Assembly (NCBI RefSeq): GCF_004912195.1
Contig: NZ_STGW01000010.1
Span: forward strand, 43,268-107,267
Source: Nocardioides caeni
Lineage (GTDB): Bacteria; Actinomycetota; Actinomycetes; Propionibacteriales; Nocardioidaceae
Length of the DNA: 64,000 nt
Direction of reading: 5' to 3'
The notes under the pieces are model-generated. The model made no database searches. It was not told the DNA's origin and was given only the letters and a program-made list of their open reading frames with translations. The number at the start of each line of letters is the position of its first letter. Within the stretch, counting starts at the first letter, position 1. Made by a program: the position numbers and the translations under genes. Shown piece after piece: positions 15,568-22,692 of the stretch.

Positions 15568-15604
15568 CGCTGACGACACACCATCGAGGAGACGGAGGAG
15601 ACCC

Positions 15605-15874
15605 ATGCCCGCCGGCAAGCACGGACCGAGCATCAAGGACAACAAGACCTACGACGCGCTCCGCGACGAGGGCGCGAGCAAGGAGAAGGCGGCCCGGATC
15701 GCCAACGCCAGCGCCGCCGAGGGTCGCAAGACGGTCGGGCGTCGCGGCGGCAAGGCCGGCGACTACGACGACTGGACCGTCGACGAGCTCCGCAAGCGGG
15801 CCGCCGAGATCGGCATCGACGGCCGCAGCAGCATGCGCAAGGGCGAGCTGATCTCCGCCCTCCGCAACCACTGA
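15605..15874 (+). CDS. DUF7218 / Rho N-terminal-like small protein
   Basis: An 89-residue basic protein. The first half (KHGPSIKDNKTYDALRDEGASKEKAARIANAS) is a family segment widespread in actinobacteria and other bacteria. The C-terminal half (YDDWTVDELRKRAAEIGIDGRSSMRKGELISALRNH) is a helix-extended-loop-helix of the Rho N-terminal/SAP type, which usually binds nucleic acid. ATG 15605 has GGAGGAG upstream. A GACT-N15-GGGTAC promoter suggests stress induction. It is the last gene of the stress island; the next gene converges on it with 19 bp between stops. A DNA- or RNA-protecting role is plausible but unproven. Confidence 0.8.
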   Translation: MPAGKHGPSIKDNKTYDALRDEGASKEKAARIANASAAEGRKTVGRRGGKAGDYDDWTVDELRKRAAEIGIDGRSSMRKGELISALRNH

Positions 15875-15893
15875 GCCAAGCCGAGCCGGCCGC

Positions 15894-17450
15894 TCAGTCC
15901 TTGCGCCGCAGCGCCCGATCCAGCAGCGCGTCGATGCCCAGTCGGCGGTCGAGCCGGCCGCCGTCGGTGAGCCGACCCACCCGGTCGAGCAGCCCGCTCT
16001 TGGCGGAGGAGTAGGGGAAGCCGGCCACCGCGGTCACGACCGGGAGGTCGACGCGGTTGGCGGTGATCGCCTGGGGACGCGTGTACTTGAGCAGGCCCTG
16101 GTCGCCGCCCAGGCGGGCCCCGAGGCCCGACGCCTTCCATCCCGACTGCGGCAGCGGGTGACACAGGATGTGCGTGGCGGCGTCGTTGACGTCGACGGTG
16201 CCCGCCTCGAGGCGCTCGGCCACCCGCTCGGCGGCGGCGCGATCGCGCGACCAGACGCTCGCCGAGAGCCCGTAGGGCGAGTCGTTGGCCAGGCGGACCG
16301 CCTCGTCGACGTCGGCGACGCGCATGATCGGGAGCACCGGGCCGAAGGTCTCCTCGGTCATCACCGCCATCGTGTGGTCGACGTCGATCAGCACGGTCGG
16401 CGGGTAGTGGTGGCCGGGACCGGGGCGTCCGCCGACGAGGGCGGTGGCGCCCTTGGCGAGGGCGTCCTCGACGTGGGCGGTGACGATCGCGTGCTGCTCG
16501 GGGGTGATCAGGCCGGTGACGTCGCGGTCGAAGCCCTCGCCCGTCGAACGGAGCGCGCTGACCCGGTCGACGACGCGGCCGACCAGCTCGTCGTGGATCT
16601 CGGCGACGGCATAGACGCGCTCGACGGCGACGCACATCTGGCCGGAGTTGAGCAGTCCGTTGAACACGATGCCCGCGGCGGCGAGGTCGAGATCGGCGTC
16701 GGCGAGGACGAGCGCGGGGTCGTTGCCGCCGAGCTCGAGGCTGACCGGGATCAGCCGGCGCGCGGCGCGCTCGGCGATGAGGCGCCCGGTGCGGGTGGAG
16801 CCGGTGAAGTGCACCTGGTCGACGTGGTCCACGACCGCGGAGCCGGTCTCCCCGGCGCCGTTGACGGCGGCGAACACCGCGGGCGCGCCGATCGCTGCCC
16901 ACCCGGCGACGAGCGCGTTGGTCGTGAGCGGCGTGTGCTCGGAGGGCTTGAGCAGCACCGCGCTGCCGGCGAGGAGGGCCGGGAACGCGTCCCACAGGCA
17001 CATCGCGACGGGGAAGTTCCAGGGGCTGATGATCCCCACGACCTCCTGCGGCACGCGGCGCACGCGCATCCTCTTGAGCGAGGTGAGCAGGCTGCTGGGC
17101 CGCGGGGTGTCGTCGGCGAGGATCCGCTCGGCGCGGCGGGAGTAGTAGCGCAGCACGCCCAGGCTGGACGCCAGCTCGATCCCGACCTCGGCACGCGGCT
17201 TGCCGGTCTCCTCGGCGAGCAGCGCGTCGAGCTCGTCGGCGTGGGCATAGATCCAGTCGCGGAAACGGGCCAGCCAGGCCACGCGCTCCGCGACGGTCAG
17301 GACGGCCCACCCGCCCTGTGCGCCGCGCAGCCGGCTCACGGCCGCTGCGACGTCGTCGGGGCCGTCGGTCCGCACCAGGTCGAGGACCCGGCCGTCGGCG
17401 GGGGCGTGGACCTCGAAGTGGACGGCGTCGTCGGTGGTGGGCGCAGTCAT
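15894..17450 (-). CDS. NAD(P)-dependent aldehyde dehydrogenase
   Basis: A 518-residue ALDH-superfamily enzyme. Visible are GIISPWNFPVAMCLW (cofactor and oxyanion region), FTGSTRTGR, the general base Glu in SLELGGNDPALVL and the nucleophile Cys in NSGQMCVAVERVYA. The best family match is the succinate-semialdehyde/medium-chain aldehyde type. A C-terminal extension of about 40 residues (LDRVGRLTDGGRLDRRLGIDALLDRALRRKD) exceeds the usual ALDH length. It is the last gene of the leftward oxygenase operon, and its ATG 17450 overlaps the SDR stop. It would oxidise the aldehyde made from the upstream enzymes' product to an acid. Confidence 0.9.
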   Translation of the reverse strand: MTAPTTDDAVHFEVHAPADGRVLDLVRTDGPDDVAAAVSRLRGAQGGWAVLTVAERVAWLARFRDWIYAHADELDALLAEETGKPRAEVGIELASSLGVLRYYSRRAERILADDTPRPSSLLTSLKRMRVRRVPQEVVGIISPWNFPVAMCLWDAFPALLAGSAVLLKPSEHTPLTTNALVAGWAAIGAPAVFAAVNGAGETGSAVVDHVDQVHFTGSTRTGRLIAERAARRLIPVSLELGGNDPALVLADADLDLAAAGIVFNGLLNSGQMCVAVERVYAVAEIHDELVGRVVDRVSALRSTGEGFDRDVTGLITPEQHAIVTAHVEDALAKGATALVGGRPGPGHHYPPTVLIDVDHTMAVMTEETFGPVLPIMRVADVDEAVRLANDSPYGLSASVWSRDRAAAERVAERLEAGTVDVNDAATHILCHPLPQSGWKASGLGARLGGDQGLLKYTRPQAITANRVDLPVVTAVAGFPYSSAKSGLLDRVGRLTDGGRLDRRLGIDALLDRALRRKD

Positions 17451-18322
17451 CGGGTCGACCCTTCGTCGGAGCGCTCGAGCAGGGAGATCAGGTCCGTCGT
17501 ACGACGTGAGCGCACGAGCACCGCGTCCAGCGCCGGCGAGAGCACGCCGCGCAGCACGCCGAGCGGCGCCCAGGCGCGGGGGCGGGTGACCCGCGCGGCT
17601 CGGCGCACGGCGGCGTCGACGATCGCGACCGCGGCCTCGTCGGCGGAGATCCGCTTCTGCAGGACGGCCGGCATCAGGCCGTCGAGCTGGCGACCGACCT
17701 CGTGCTCGTCGAGGGTGGCGCGGGCGAGCTGGGTGTCGACGAAGCCGAAGGCCACGGTCGTCACGCCGACACCGTGGGGGGCGAGCTCGAGACGGAAGCC
17801 GCGAGCGAGCACCTCGACCGCGGCCTTGCTGACCATGTAGGCCGCCCCGCCCAGCGGTGGTGAGTACGCCGCCGCGGACGCCACGACCACGACCTGGCCC
17901 TGCGCGGCGATGAGAGGGGCGGCGGCCGGTTGCACCGCGTGCAGGACGCCCAGCACGTTGACCGCGAGCACGCGGGCGAACTCGTCCGGGGGCAGGTGCC
18001 GCAGGGTCGCGGGCCGGGGGGTGATGCCGGCGTTGGCGACGACGAGGTCGAGGCCGCCGAGGTCCTCCACCGCTCGGGCGACGGCCTGCGCCATCGCGTC
18101 GGCGTCGGTGACGTCCGCGGTGACCGCGAGGGCCCGGTGGCCCAGCTCGGCAGCGGCCTCCTTGACGCTGACCTCGTCGCGGTCGACCAGGACGACCGAG
18201 GCACCGCGCGCGACGAGGAGTCGCGCGGTCGCCAGGCCGATCCCGGCGCCCGCACCGGTCACCAGCGCGACCTTGCCGTTGATCTTGCCGTTGATCTTGC
18301 CGTTGATGTCGAGTCCCTTCAT
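17447..18322 (-). CDS. Short-chain dehydrogenase/reductase with an N-terminal 12-bp repeat
   Basis: A 291-residue classical SDR: cofactor motif TGAGAGIG, NAG motif (VVANAGITP), and catalytic Ser with Tyr-x-x-x-Lys (AAYMVSKAAVEVLARG). It follows the Baeyer-Villiger-type monooxygenase, its ATG overlapping that gene's stop, and precedes the aldehyde dehydrogenase. In an oxygenase operon it probably interconverts an alcohol and a ketone or aldehyde. The N-terminus contains three in-frame copies of Lys-Ile-Asn-Gly or its variant (NGKINGKINGK), from a perfect 12-bp tandem repeat just before the first beta strand. Repeat number could vary between strains. Confidence 0.88.
   Translation of the reverse strand: MKGLDINGKINGKINGKVALVTGAGAGIGLATARLLVARGASVVLVDRDEVSVKEAAAELGHRALAVTADVTDADAMAQAVARAVEDLGGLDLVVANAGITPRPATLRHLPPDEFARVLAVNVLGVLHAVQPAAAPLIAAQGQVVVVASAAAYSPPLGGAAYMVSKAAVEVLARGFRLELAPHGVGVTTVAFGFVDTQLARATLDEHEVGRQLDGLMPAVLQKRISADEAAVAIVDAAVRRAARVTRPRAWAPLGVLRGVLSPALDAVLVRSRRTTDLISLLERSDEGSTR
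18272..18307 (-). repeat. Three tandem 12-bp repeats in the SDR coding start
   Basis: The unit CTTGCCGTTGAT (plus strand) is repeated three times without change. In frame it encodes I-N-G-K units ahead of the Rossmann fold, so gain or loss of a unit would keep the reading frame. Confidence 0.85.
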
Positions 18323-19809
18323 CGACCTGCTCCTTCCGTGGCCGCCCCGCGGCGCTCGTGCTGGACGTCATAGCGGTCGGCGTCCCACCGCCGCGTGCGC
18401 GAGCGGTATTCGAACGACCAGCCCGGGAAGAGGCCGGAGTTCAGGCCGGAGCCGTTGGTGTAGTAGCTGACGCAGCCCCCCTTGAGCCAGGTGCCGCGGC
18501 CGGAGCGGGCGTGCATCTCCTCGACGAACTCGTCCTGCTCCGTGGCGCGGATCTCGAAGCGGGAGATCCCCGAGCGCCCGACCCGGGTCAACGCGTCGAC
18601 GATGTAGTCGATCTGCGCCTCGATCATCACCACCGCCGACTGGTTGCCGGCCGCGCCGAACGGGCCGAGCACCGTGAACATGTTGGGGAAGCCCGCGTTG
18701 GCGACGCCGAGGTAGCTCTGCGGCCGCTCCCGGTAACGGTCGCCGATCGTGCGGCCGTCGGTGCCGCTGACCACCTCGGTCAGGGCCGGCAGGGCCGTGA
18801 AGCCGGTCGCGAGGATGAGGACGTCGACCTCGTGCAGGGCGCCACCCGCGACCACACCCGTCGGGCCGACCTCGTCGATCGGCTCGGTCACCAGCTCGAC
18901 GTTGGGCTCCGCGAGGGCGGGGTAGTAGGCGTCGGAGAAGATCGCGCGCTTGCAGCCGATCATGTAGTCGGGCGTCAGGCGGGCGCGCAGCACGGGGTCG
19001 CTCACCTGCCGGCGCAGCTGGAGCCGGCCGAGCGCCTCGAAGGGGTGCCGGAACGCCGTGTTGACGAAGCCCGGCAGCCCGAACGACTCGATGGCGCCGT
19101 ACCAGGCGGCCCGGGTGGCGCGCTGGCTCAGCGGCAGGCGGCGGTAGAGCCCGCGCTCCACGGCCGTGATCGCGCGGTCCAGGCGTGGCACGATCCAGGG
19201 CGGCGTGCGCTGGAAGACGACGACCTCGTCGGCGACCCGCTGCACCTCGGGGATGACCTGGACGGCGGTCGCGCCGGTGCCGATGACGCCGACCCGCTTG
19301 CCGCTCAGGTCGAGGTCGTGGTCCCAGTGCAGGGTGTGCATCAGGTCGCCGCCGAAGGAGGACAGGCCCGGCAGGTCGGGGATCGACGCCTCGGCGAACG
19401 CGCCGACCGCCGACACGAGAACGTCGGCCGTGAAGTCGCCGCGGTCGGTCGAGACCTCCCAGCGCCGGGTGTCCTCGTCGAAGCGTGCGGCGGTCAGCGT
19501 GGTGCCGAGCCGGACGTGCGGGGTGACACCGAAGTCGTCGGCGACCCGGCGCAGGTAGGCGAGGATCTCGGGCTGCGTGCCGTACTTGCGCGACCACTCC
19601 GGGTTGGGCGCGAACGCATAGGAGTAGAGCGTCGAGGGCACGTCGCAGGCGGCGCCGGGGTAGGTGTTGCGGCTCCACGTGCCACCGAGGTCGTCGGTGC
19701 GCTCGATGATCGTGAAGTCGGTGATGCCCGCCTGGCGCAGCCGCGCGCCGAGGCCGATGCCGCCGAAGCCCGCGCCGACGACGAGGACCGGGGTGTGGGT
19801 CGTGCTCAT
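18319..19809 (-). CDS. Flavin-containing Baeyer-Villiger-type monooxygenase
   Basis: A 496-residue FAD/NADPH monooxygenase. The FAD motif VVGAGFGGIGLG opens the protein, the NADPH motif GVIGTGATAVQ is near residue 175, and the Baeyer-Villiger fingerprint F-x-G-x-x-x-H-x-x-x-W-D (FGGDLMHTLHWD) lies near 152-163. Such enzymes insert oxygen next to a ketone or oxidise heteroatoms. ATG 19809 has AAAGG a few bases upstream; an earlier in-frame ATG at 19854 would overlap the reductase gene by 26 bp and is less likely. It sits between a reductase and an SDR in an operon resembling mymA-type lipid-modifying clusters of mycobacteria. The substrate is unknown. Confidence 0.9.
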   Translation of the reverse strand: MSTTHTPVLVVGAGFGGIGLGARLRQAGITDFTIIERTDDLGGTWSRNTYPGAACDVPSTLYSYAFAPNPEWSRKYGTQPEILAYLRRVADDFGVTPHVRLGTTLTAARFDEDTRRWEVSTDRGDFTADVLVSAVGAFAEASIPDLPGLSSFGGDLMHTLHWDHDLDLSGKRVGVIGTGATAVQVIPEVQRVADEVVVFQRTPPWIVPRLDRAITAVERGLYRRLPLSQRATRAAWYGAIESFGLPGFVNTAFRHPFEALGRLQLRRQVSDPVLRARLTPDYMIGCKRAIFSDAYYPALAEPNVELVTEPIDEVGPTGVVAGGALHEVDVLILATGFTALPALTEVVSGTDGRTIGDRYRERPQSYLGVANAGFPNMFTVLGPFGAAGNQSAVVMIEAQIDYIVDALTRVGRSGISRFEIRATEQDEFVEEMHARSGRGTWLKGGCVSYYTNGSGLNSGLFPGWSFEYRSRTRRWDADRYDVQHERRGAATEGAGR

Positions 19810-19828
19810 GGGTGGCCTTTCGGAGGGG

Positions 19829-20902
19829 TCAGGCGTCGAGGACCAGCGGACCACGCCCGCGGGAGAGGCAGGTGAGCACGGACTCCGCGCGCTCCTCCGG
19901 CAGGAGCAGGGTGTCGCGGTGCTCCACCTCGCCGTCGAGGACGCGCAGCCTGCAGGTGCCGCAGAAGCCCTGCTGGCAGGAGTAGGCGATGCCGGGCACC
20001 TCGCGCCGCAGCGCCGCGAGGAGCGACTCGTCCGCGCCGACCTCGACGGTGCGCCCCGACCGGGCGAGGGTGGCGGTGAAGGGTGCGCCGCCGCGCACCG
20101 GCGGCGCGGAGAAACGCTCGCTGTAGAGCCGGCTGTGCGGCGCGAGGGGCCGGATCAGCGCCCGGGCGGCGTCGATCAGCGCCGGCGGGCCGCACAGGTG
20201 GACCGCCGCGGGCAGCGTGCCGTCGGGCGCGCGACCGAGGTCGAGGATGTCGGCGGCCGCGGGGATGCCGTGCTGGTCGTCGGTGCGCACGACCACGCGC
20301 TCGCCGTACGTCGCGAGCTCGTCGAGGAAGGGCATCGTCGCCCGGTCGCGGCCGAGGTAGACCAGCCGCCAGCTCGCGCCGGCCGCCTCGGCCCGCGCGA
20401 CCATCGGCAGGATCGGGGTGATCCCGATGCCGGCGGCGACGAAGAGGTGACTCGTCTCGGGCACCATCCAGAAGGCGTTGCGCGGCCCGCGGACCGTCAG
20501 CCGGTCGCCGGCCGCGATCGCCTCGTGGACCTCGGCCGACCCGCCACCACCGCCCAGGTCATCCGGCACGCGCCGCACGGCGATCCGGTACGACGACAGG
20601 TCGGCCGGGTCGCCGCACAGGCTGTAGCTGCGCTGCGCCCCCGAGGGCAGGACGACGTCGAGGTGGGCACCCGGCGTCCAGGCCGGCAGGTCGCTGCCGT
20701 CGGGCCGGCGCAGGATCAGCGCGACGACGTCCGGACAGGGCAGCGTCCGCTCCGCCACCGTGACCTCGAGGTCGAAGCCGGTGCGCCGCACGGGCGCGGG
20801 CGGCGACAGCCGCTCGGCCAGCGGGCTGGCGGCGAAGACCTTGAGGTAGCCGCGGTAGCCGGCGAGCGCCAGGTCCACGGCGGGGTCGAGGAGGGCGCTC
20901 AT
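19829..20902 (-). CDS. Flavin reductase with C-terminal plant-type [2Fe-2S] ferredoxin domain
   Basis: A 357-residue electron-transfer protein of the phthalate-dioxygenase-reductase type. Residues 45-150 form the flavin-binding barrel with RSYSLCGDP, residues 150-255 the NAD domain with VAAGIGITPILPM and HLCGPPALI, and residues 270-357 a ferredoxin with cluster ligands in CQQGFCGTC and a distal Cys (VLTCLSRG). It passes electrons from NAD(P)H to a partner oxygenase. Its ATG overlaps the stop of the PF10118 gene by one base (TGATG), which makes that protein the most likely partner. The Baeyer-Villiger-type enzyme downstream should not need it. Confidence 0.9.
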   Translation of the reverse strand: MSALLDPAVDLALAGYRGYLKVFAASPLAERLSPPAPVRRTGFDLEVTVAERTLPCPDVVALILRRPDGSDLPAWTPGAHLDVVLPSGAQRSYSLCGDPADLSSYRIAVRRVPDDLGGGGGSAEVHEAIAAGDRLTVRGPRNAFWMVPETSHLFVAAGIGITPILPMVARAEAAGASWRLVYLGRDRATMPFLDELATYGERVVVRTDDQHGIPAAADILDLGRAPDGTLPAAVHLCGPPALIDAARALIRPLAPHSRLYSERFSAPPVRGGAPFTATLARSGRTVEVGADESLLAALRREVPGIAYSCQQGFCGTCRLRVLDGEVEHRDTLLLPEERAESVLTCLSRGRGPLVLDA

Positions 20903-21813
20903 CAGCTGGCCGCGGCGGCGTCGTGGTGGCGGATCGGCGCCTCGGCGAGGTAGCGCACGGCCAGCTCCATGCCCGGCAGCTGCGAGGGGTGGAAGTCGGG
21001 CCGCACGTAGACCGGGATCTCGGTCAGGAAGCCGAGCATGTTGGGGATCACGCCGTCACGGGTGGCGCCGACGAACTCGGCGACCGGGGCGACGTACCGC
21101 TTCCAGGGGTTGCGGGTGGCGGTGCGCGCGGGGTCCTTCGCGACGAGGTAGCCGAGGGTCAGGAAGCCGGCGGCGGCGAGGGCGGCGCTGCCGAGGACAC
21201 CCATCCGGACGCGCCGGGCATGGCTGCCGTCGACGTGCTGGTAGGCGTCGAAGACGACGCTGCGGTGCTCGACCTCCTCGGCGCCGTGCCACTTCAGCAG
21301 GTCGAGGACCATCGGGTGGATGCCGCTGCCGGACAGGCCCTCGGACTCGAGGAAGAACTTCCCCCACACCGCCGTGTAGTGCTCGAGCGCGGAGAAGAGC
21401 GCGAGTCGCTCGCACAGCAGCTGGTGGCGGATCCGCTCGTCCGCGACGTCGCCCATGATGACGGTGAGCAGCTGGTCGAGTCGGCCCAGTACCGGGCGGG
21501 CGTCGAGGCCGAGCTCGACGAGCCGCTCGAGGACGCCACCGTGGCTGTCGGCGTGGGTCGCCTCCTGGCCGATGAAGCCGACGACCTCCTCCTTCAGCCG
21601 CGGGTCCTCGATCAGTGGCAGCGCCTGGGCGAGCGCTGCCGACATCGCCTTCTCGCCCTCGGGCAGCAGCAGGTGCATGCAGTTGTAGACGTGGGTCGCG
21701 ACCATCCGGCCGGGGATGTAGTGCAGTGGCACGTCGTCCCAGCAGAAGTCCATGTCACGGGCCTGGATGGCCAGCGCCTCGTCGTCGTACGCCTTGCTCG
21801 GCTCACTGGGCAC
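20902..21813 (-). CDS. PF10118 family protein, probable diiron oxygenase component
   Basis: A 303-residue helical protein of the family annotated as predicted metal-dependent hydrolase (PF10118). The sequence shows a ferritin-like ligand pattern: Glu-x-x-His in GQEATHADSH, a Glu-His pair in ALEHYTAVW and Glu-x-x-His in HGAEEVEHRSV. That is what a carboxylate-bridged diiron site looks like, and the gene is fused by a one-base overlap to a [2Fe-2S] flavin reductase. An oxygenase or desaturase role is therefore inferred rather than hydrolysis. GTG 21813 (with GAGAGG upstream) is preferred over ATG 21852, which would run into the divergent promoter. Confidence 0.8.
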   Translation of the reverse strand: MPSEPSKAYDDEALAIQARDMDFCWDDVPLHYIPGRMVATHVYNCMHLLLPEGEKAMSAALAQALPLIEDPRLKEEVVGFIGQEATHADSHGGVLERLVELGLDARPVLGRLDQLLTVIMGDVADERIRHQLLCERLALFSALEHYTAVWGKFFLESEGLSGSGIHPMVLDLLKWHGAEEVEHRSVVFDAYQHVDGSHARRVRMGVLGSAALAAAGFLTLGYLVAKDPARTATRNPWKRYVAPVAEFVGATRDGVIPNMLGFLTEIPVYVRPDFHPSQLPGMELAVRYLAEAPIRHHDAAAAS

Positions 21814-21854
21814 GGGGGACCTCTCTGTCGTCGCTGACGGAATCCCGATCAAAG

Positions 21855-21868
21855 GAAACGCATGTTTC
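21855..21868. promoter_or_regulatory. Candidate TetR operator between divergent genes
   Basis: GAAAC-GCAT-GTTTC, 5-bp arms, in the 87-bp gap between the PF10118 operon and the TetR gene. A TAGGCT box at 21887-21892 follows. It is well placed to control both genes. Confidence 0.45.
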
Positions 21869-21900
21869 TGATGACTGATGGTCGGCTAGGCTCGGGCCTC

Positions 21901-22533
21901 GTGTCAAGCAGTGCGGAGGAGGCGTGGCGCGGGACGACCGCGGACGAGCGGGCCCGCCAGCGCCGTGACCAGCTGCTCGCCGCCGGGCTGGGGATCCTCG
22001 GCGATGGCGGCGCCCAGGCCCTGACCGTCCGGGCCGTCACCCGGGCCGCCGGGCTGAGTCCGCGCTTCTTCTACGAGAGCTTCGCCGACCGCGACGCGCT
22101 CGCGATCGCGGTCTGGGACGAGCAGTACGCCGAGGTCGCGGAGCTGGTCGAGGGCGCGATCGCCGAGGCCGCCGAGGACTTCGCCTCCCGCATCCGTGCC
22201 GCCCTGCTCGTCGTGGCGCGCTGGCTGGAGGAGCGGCCGGCGCGTGGCCGGGTCATGCTCAACGAGACGCTGGCCGACCCGTTGCTGCGCCGGCACGCCC
22301 GGCGCCGCCTGCCCGAGCTGGTGCTCGGCACGATGGTCGCCTCCGTCGATCCGGTGGCGGCCGCGGCACTGCGCCCCGAGGAGATCCAGCTGACGGTCAC
22401 CGCGCTGTCGGGCGCGATCGTCAACCTCTTCCTCGAGTGGAACGCCGGCGCCATCGACGTCTCCGCGGACTACCTGGTCGAGGCCGTCGTCGAGGTGGCG
22501 ACCGCGGGCCTGGAGCGTCTGCTCCGCACCTGA
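21901..22533 (+). CDS. TetR family regulator divergent from the PF10118 operon
   Basis: A 210-residue TetR protein. The N-terminal DNA-binding domain is RRDQLLAAGLGILGDGGAQALTVRAVTRAAGLSPRFFYESFADRDALAIAVW, with the usual tyrosine-rich recognition helix; the C-terminal ligand domain is helical. GTG 21901 is chosen because TAGGCT ends eight bases upstream and no Shine-Dalgarno sequence precedes it, so the mRNA is probably leaderless. An in-frame ATG at 21862 lies inside the promoter region. It is transcribed away from the oxygenase operon and probably represses it; the ligand is likely a lipid-like substrate. Confidence 0.85.
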   Translation: MSSSAEEAWRGTTADERARQRRDQLLAAGLGILGDGGAQALTVRAVTRAAGLSPRFFYESFADRDALAIAVWDEQYAEVAELVEGAIAEAAEDFASRIRAALLVVARWLEERPARGRVMLNETLADPLLRRHARRRLPELVLGTMVASVDPVAAAALRPEEIQLTVTALSGAIVNLFLEWNAGAIDVSADYLVEAVVEVATAGLERLLRT

Positions 22534-22603
22534 CGCTCCGGGTCTGACCCCCATCGGGCGGGTGCAGCGTCGCGTCGTCGGCCGCACCGCTGTCGGTCGC
22601 TTG

Positions 22604-22654
22604 TTGACTCCACGACAAATGCTGTGCACTATCTGTCCCTGAGACAAATAGGCT
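22604..22654 (+). promoter_or_regulatory. Promoter and operator of the first beta-oxidation operon
   Basis: TTGACT (22604-22609), a 17-bp spacer and CACTAT (22627-22632) form one promoter. A TAGGCT box at 22649-22654 may serve a second. An inverted repeat ATCTGTC-N5-GACAAAT (22631-22649) overlaps the start region, and CGACAAATG also occurs at 22613. Its reverse strand CTATTTGT-nn-CAGG recurs before the TetR gene at 29137. Confidence 0.5.
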
Positions 22655-22692
22655 CACGCGTCGCGATGCCGGCGCCGACGAGGAGGTCCGAG

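Noticed and set aside
15894..18371. Continuous leftward frame of 825 codons joining part of the SDR region to the aldehyde dehydrogenase
   Set aside because: Only the last 518 codons are in the aldehyde dehydrogenase reading frame with motifs; upstream codons are out of frame with the SDR, whose own frame has all SDR motifs and an ATGA overlap.
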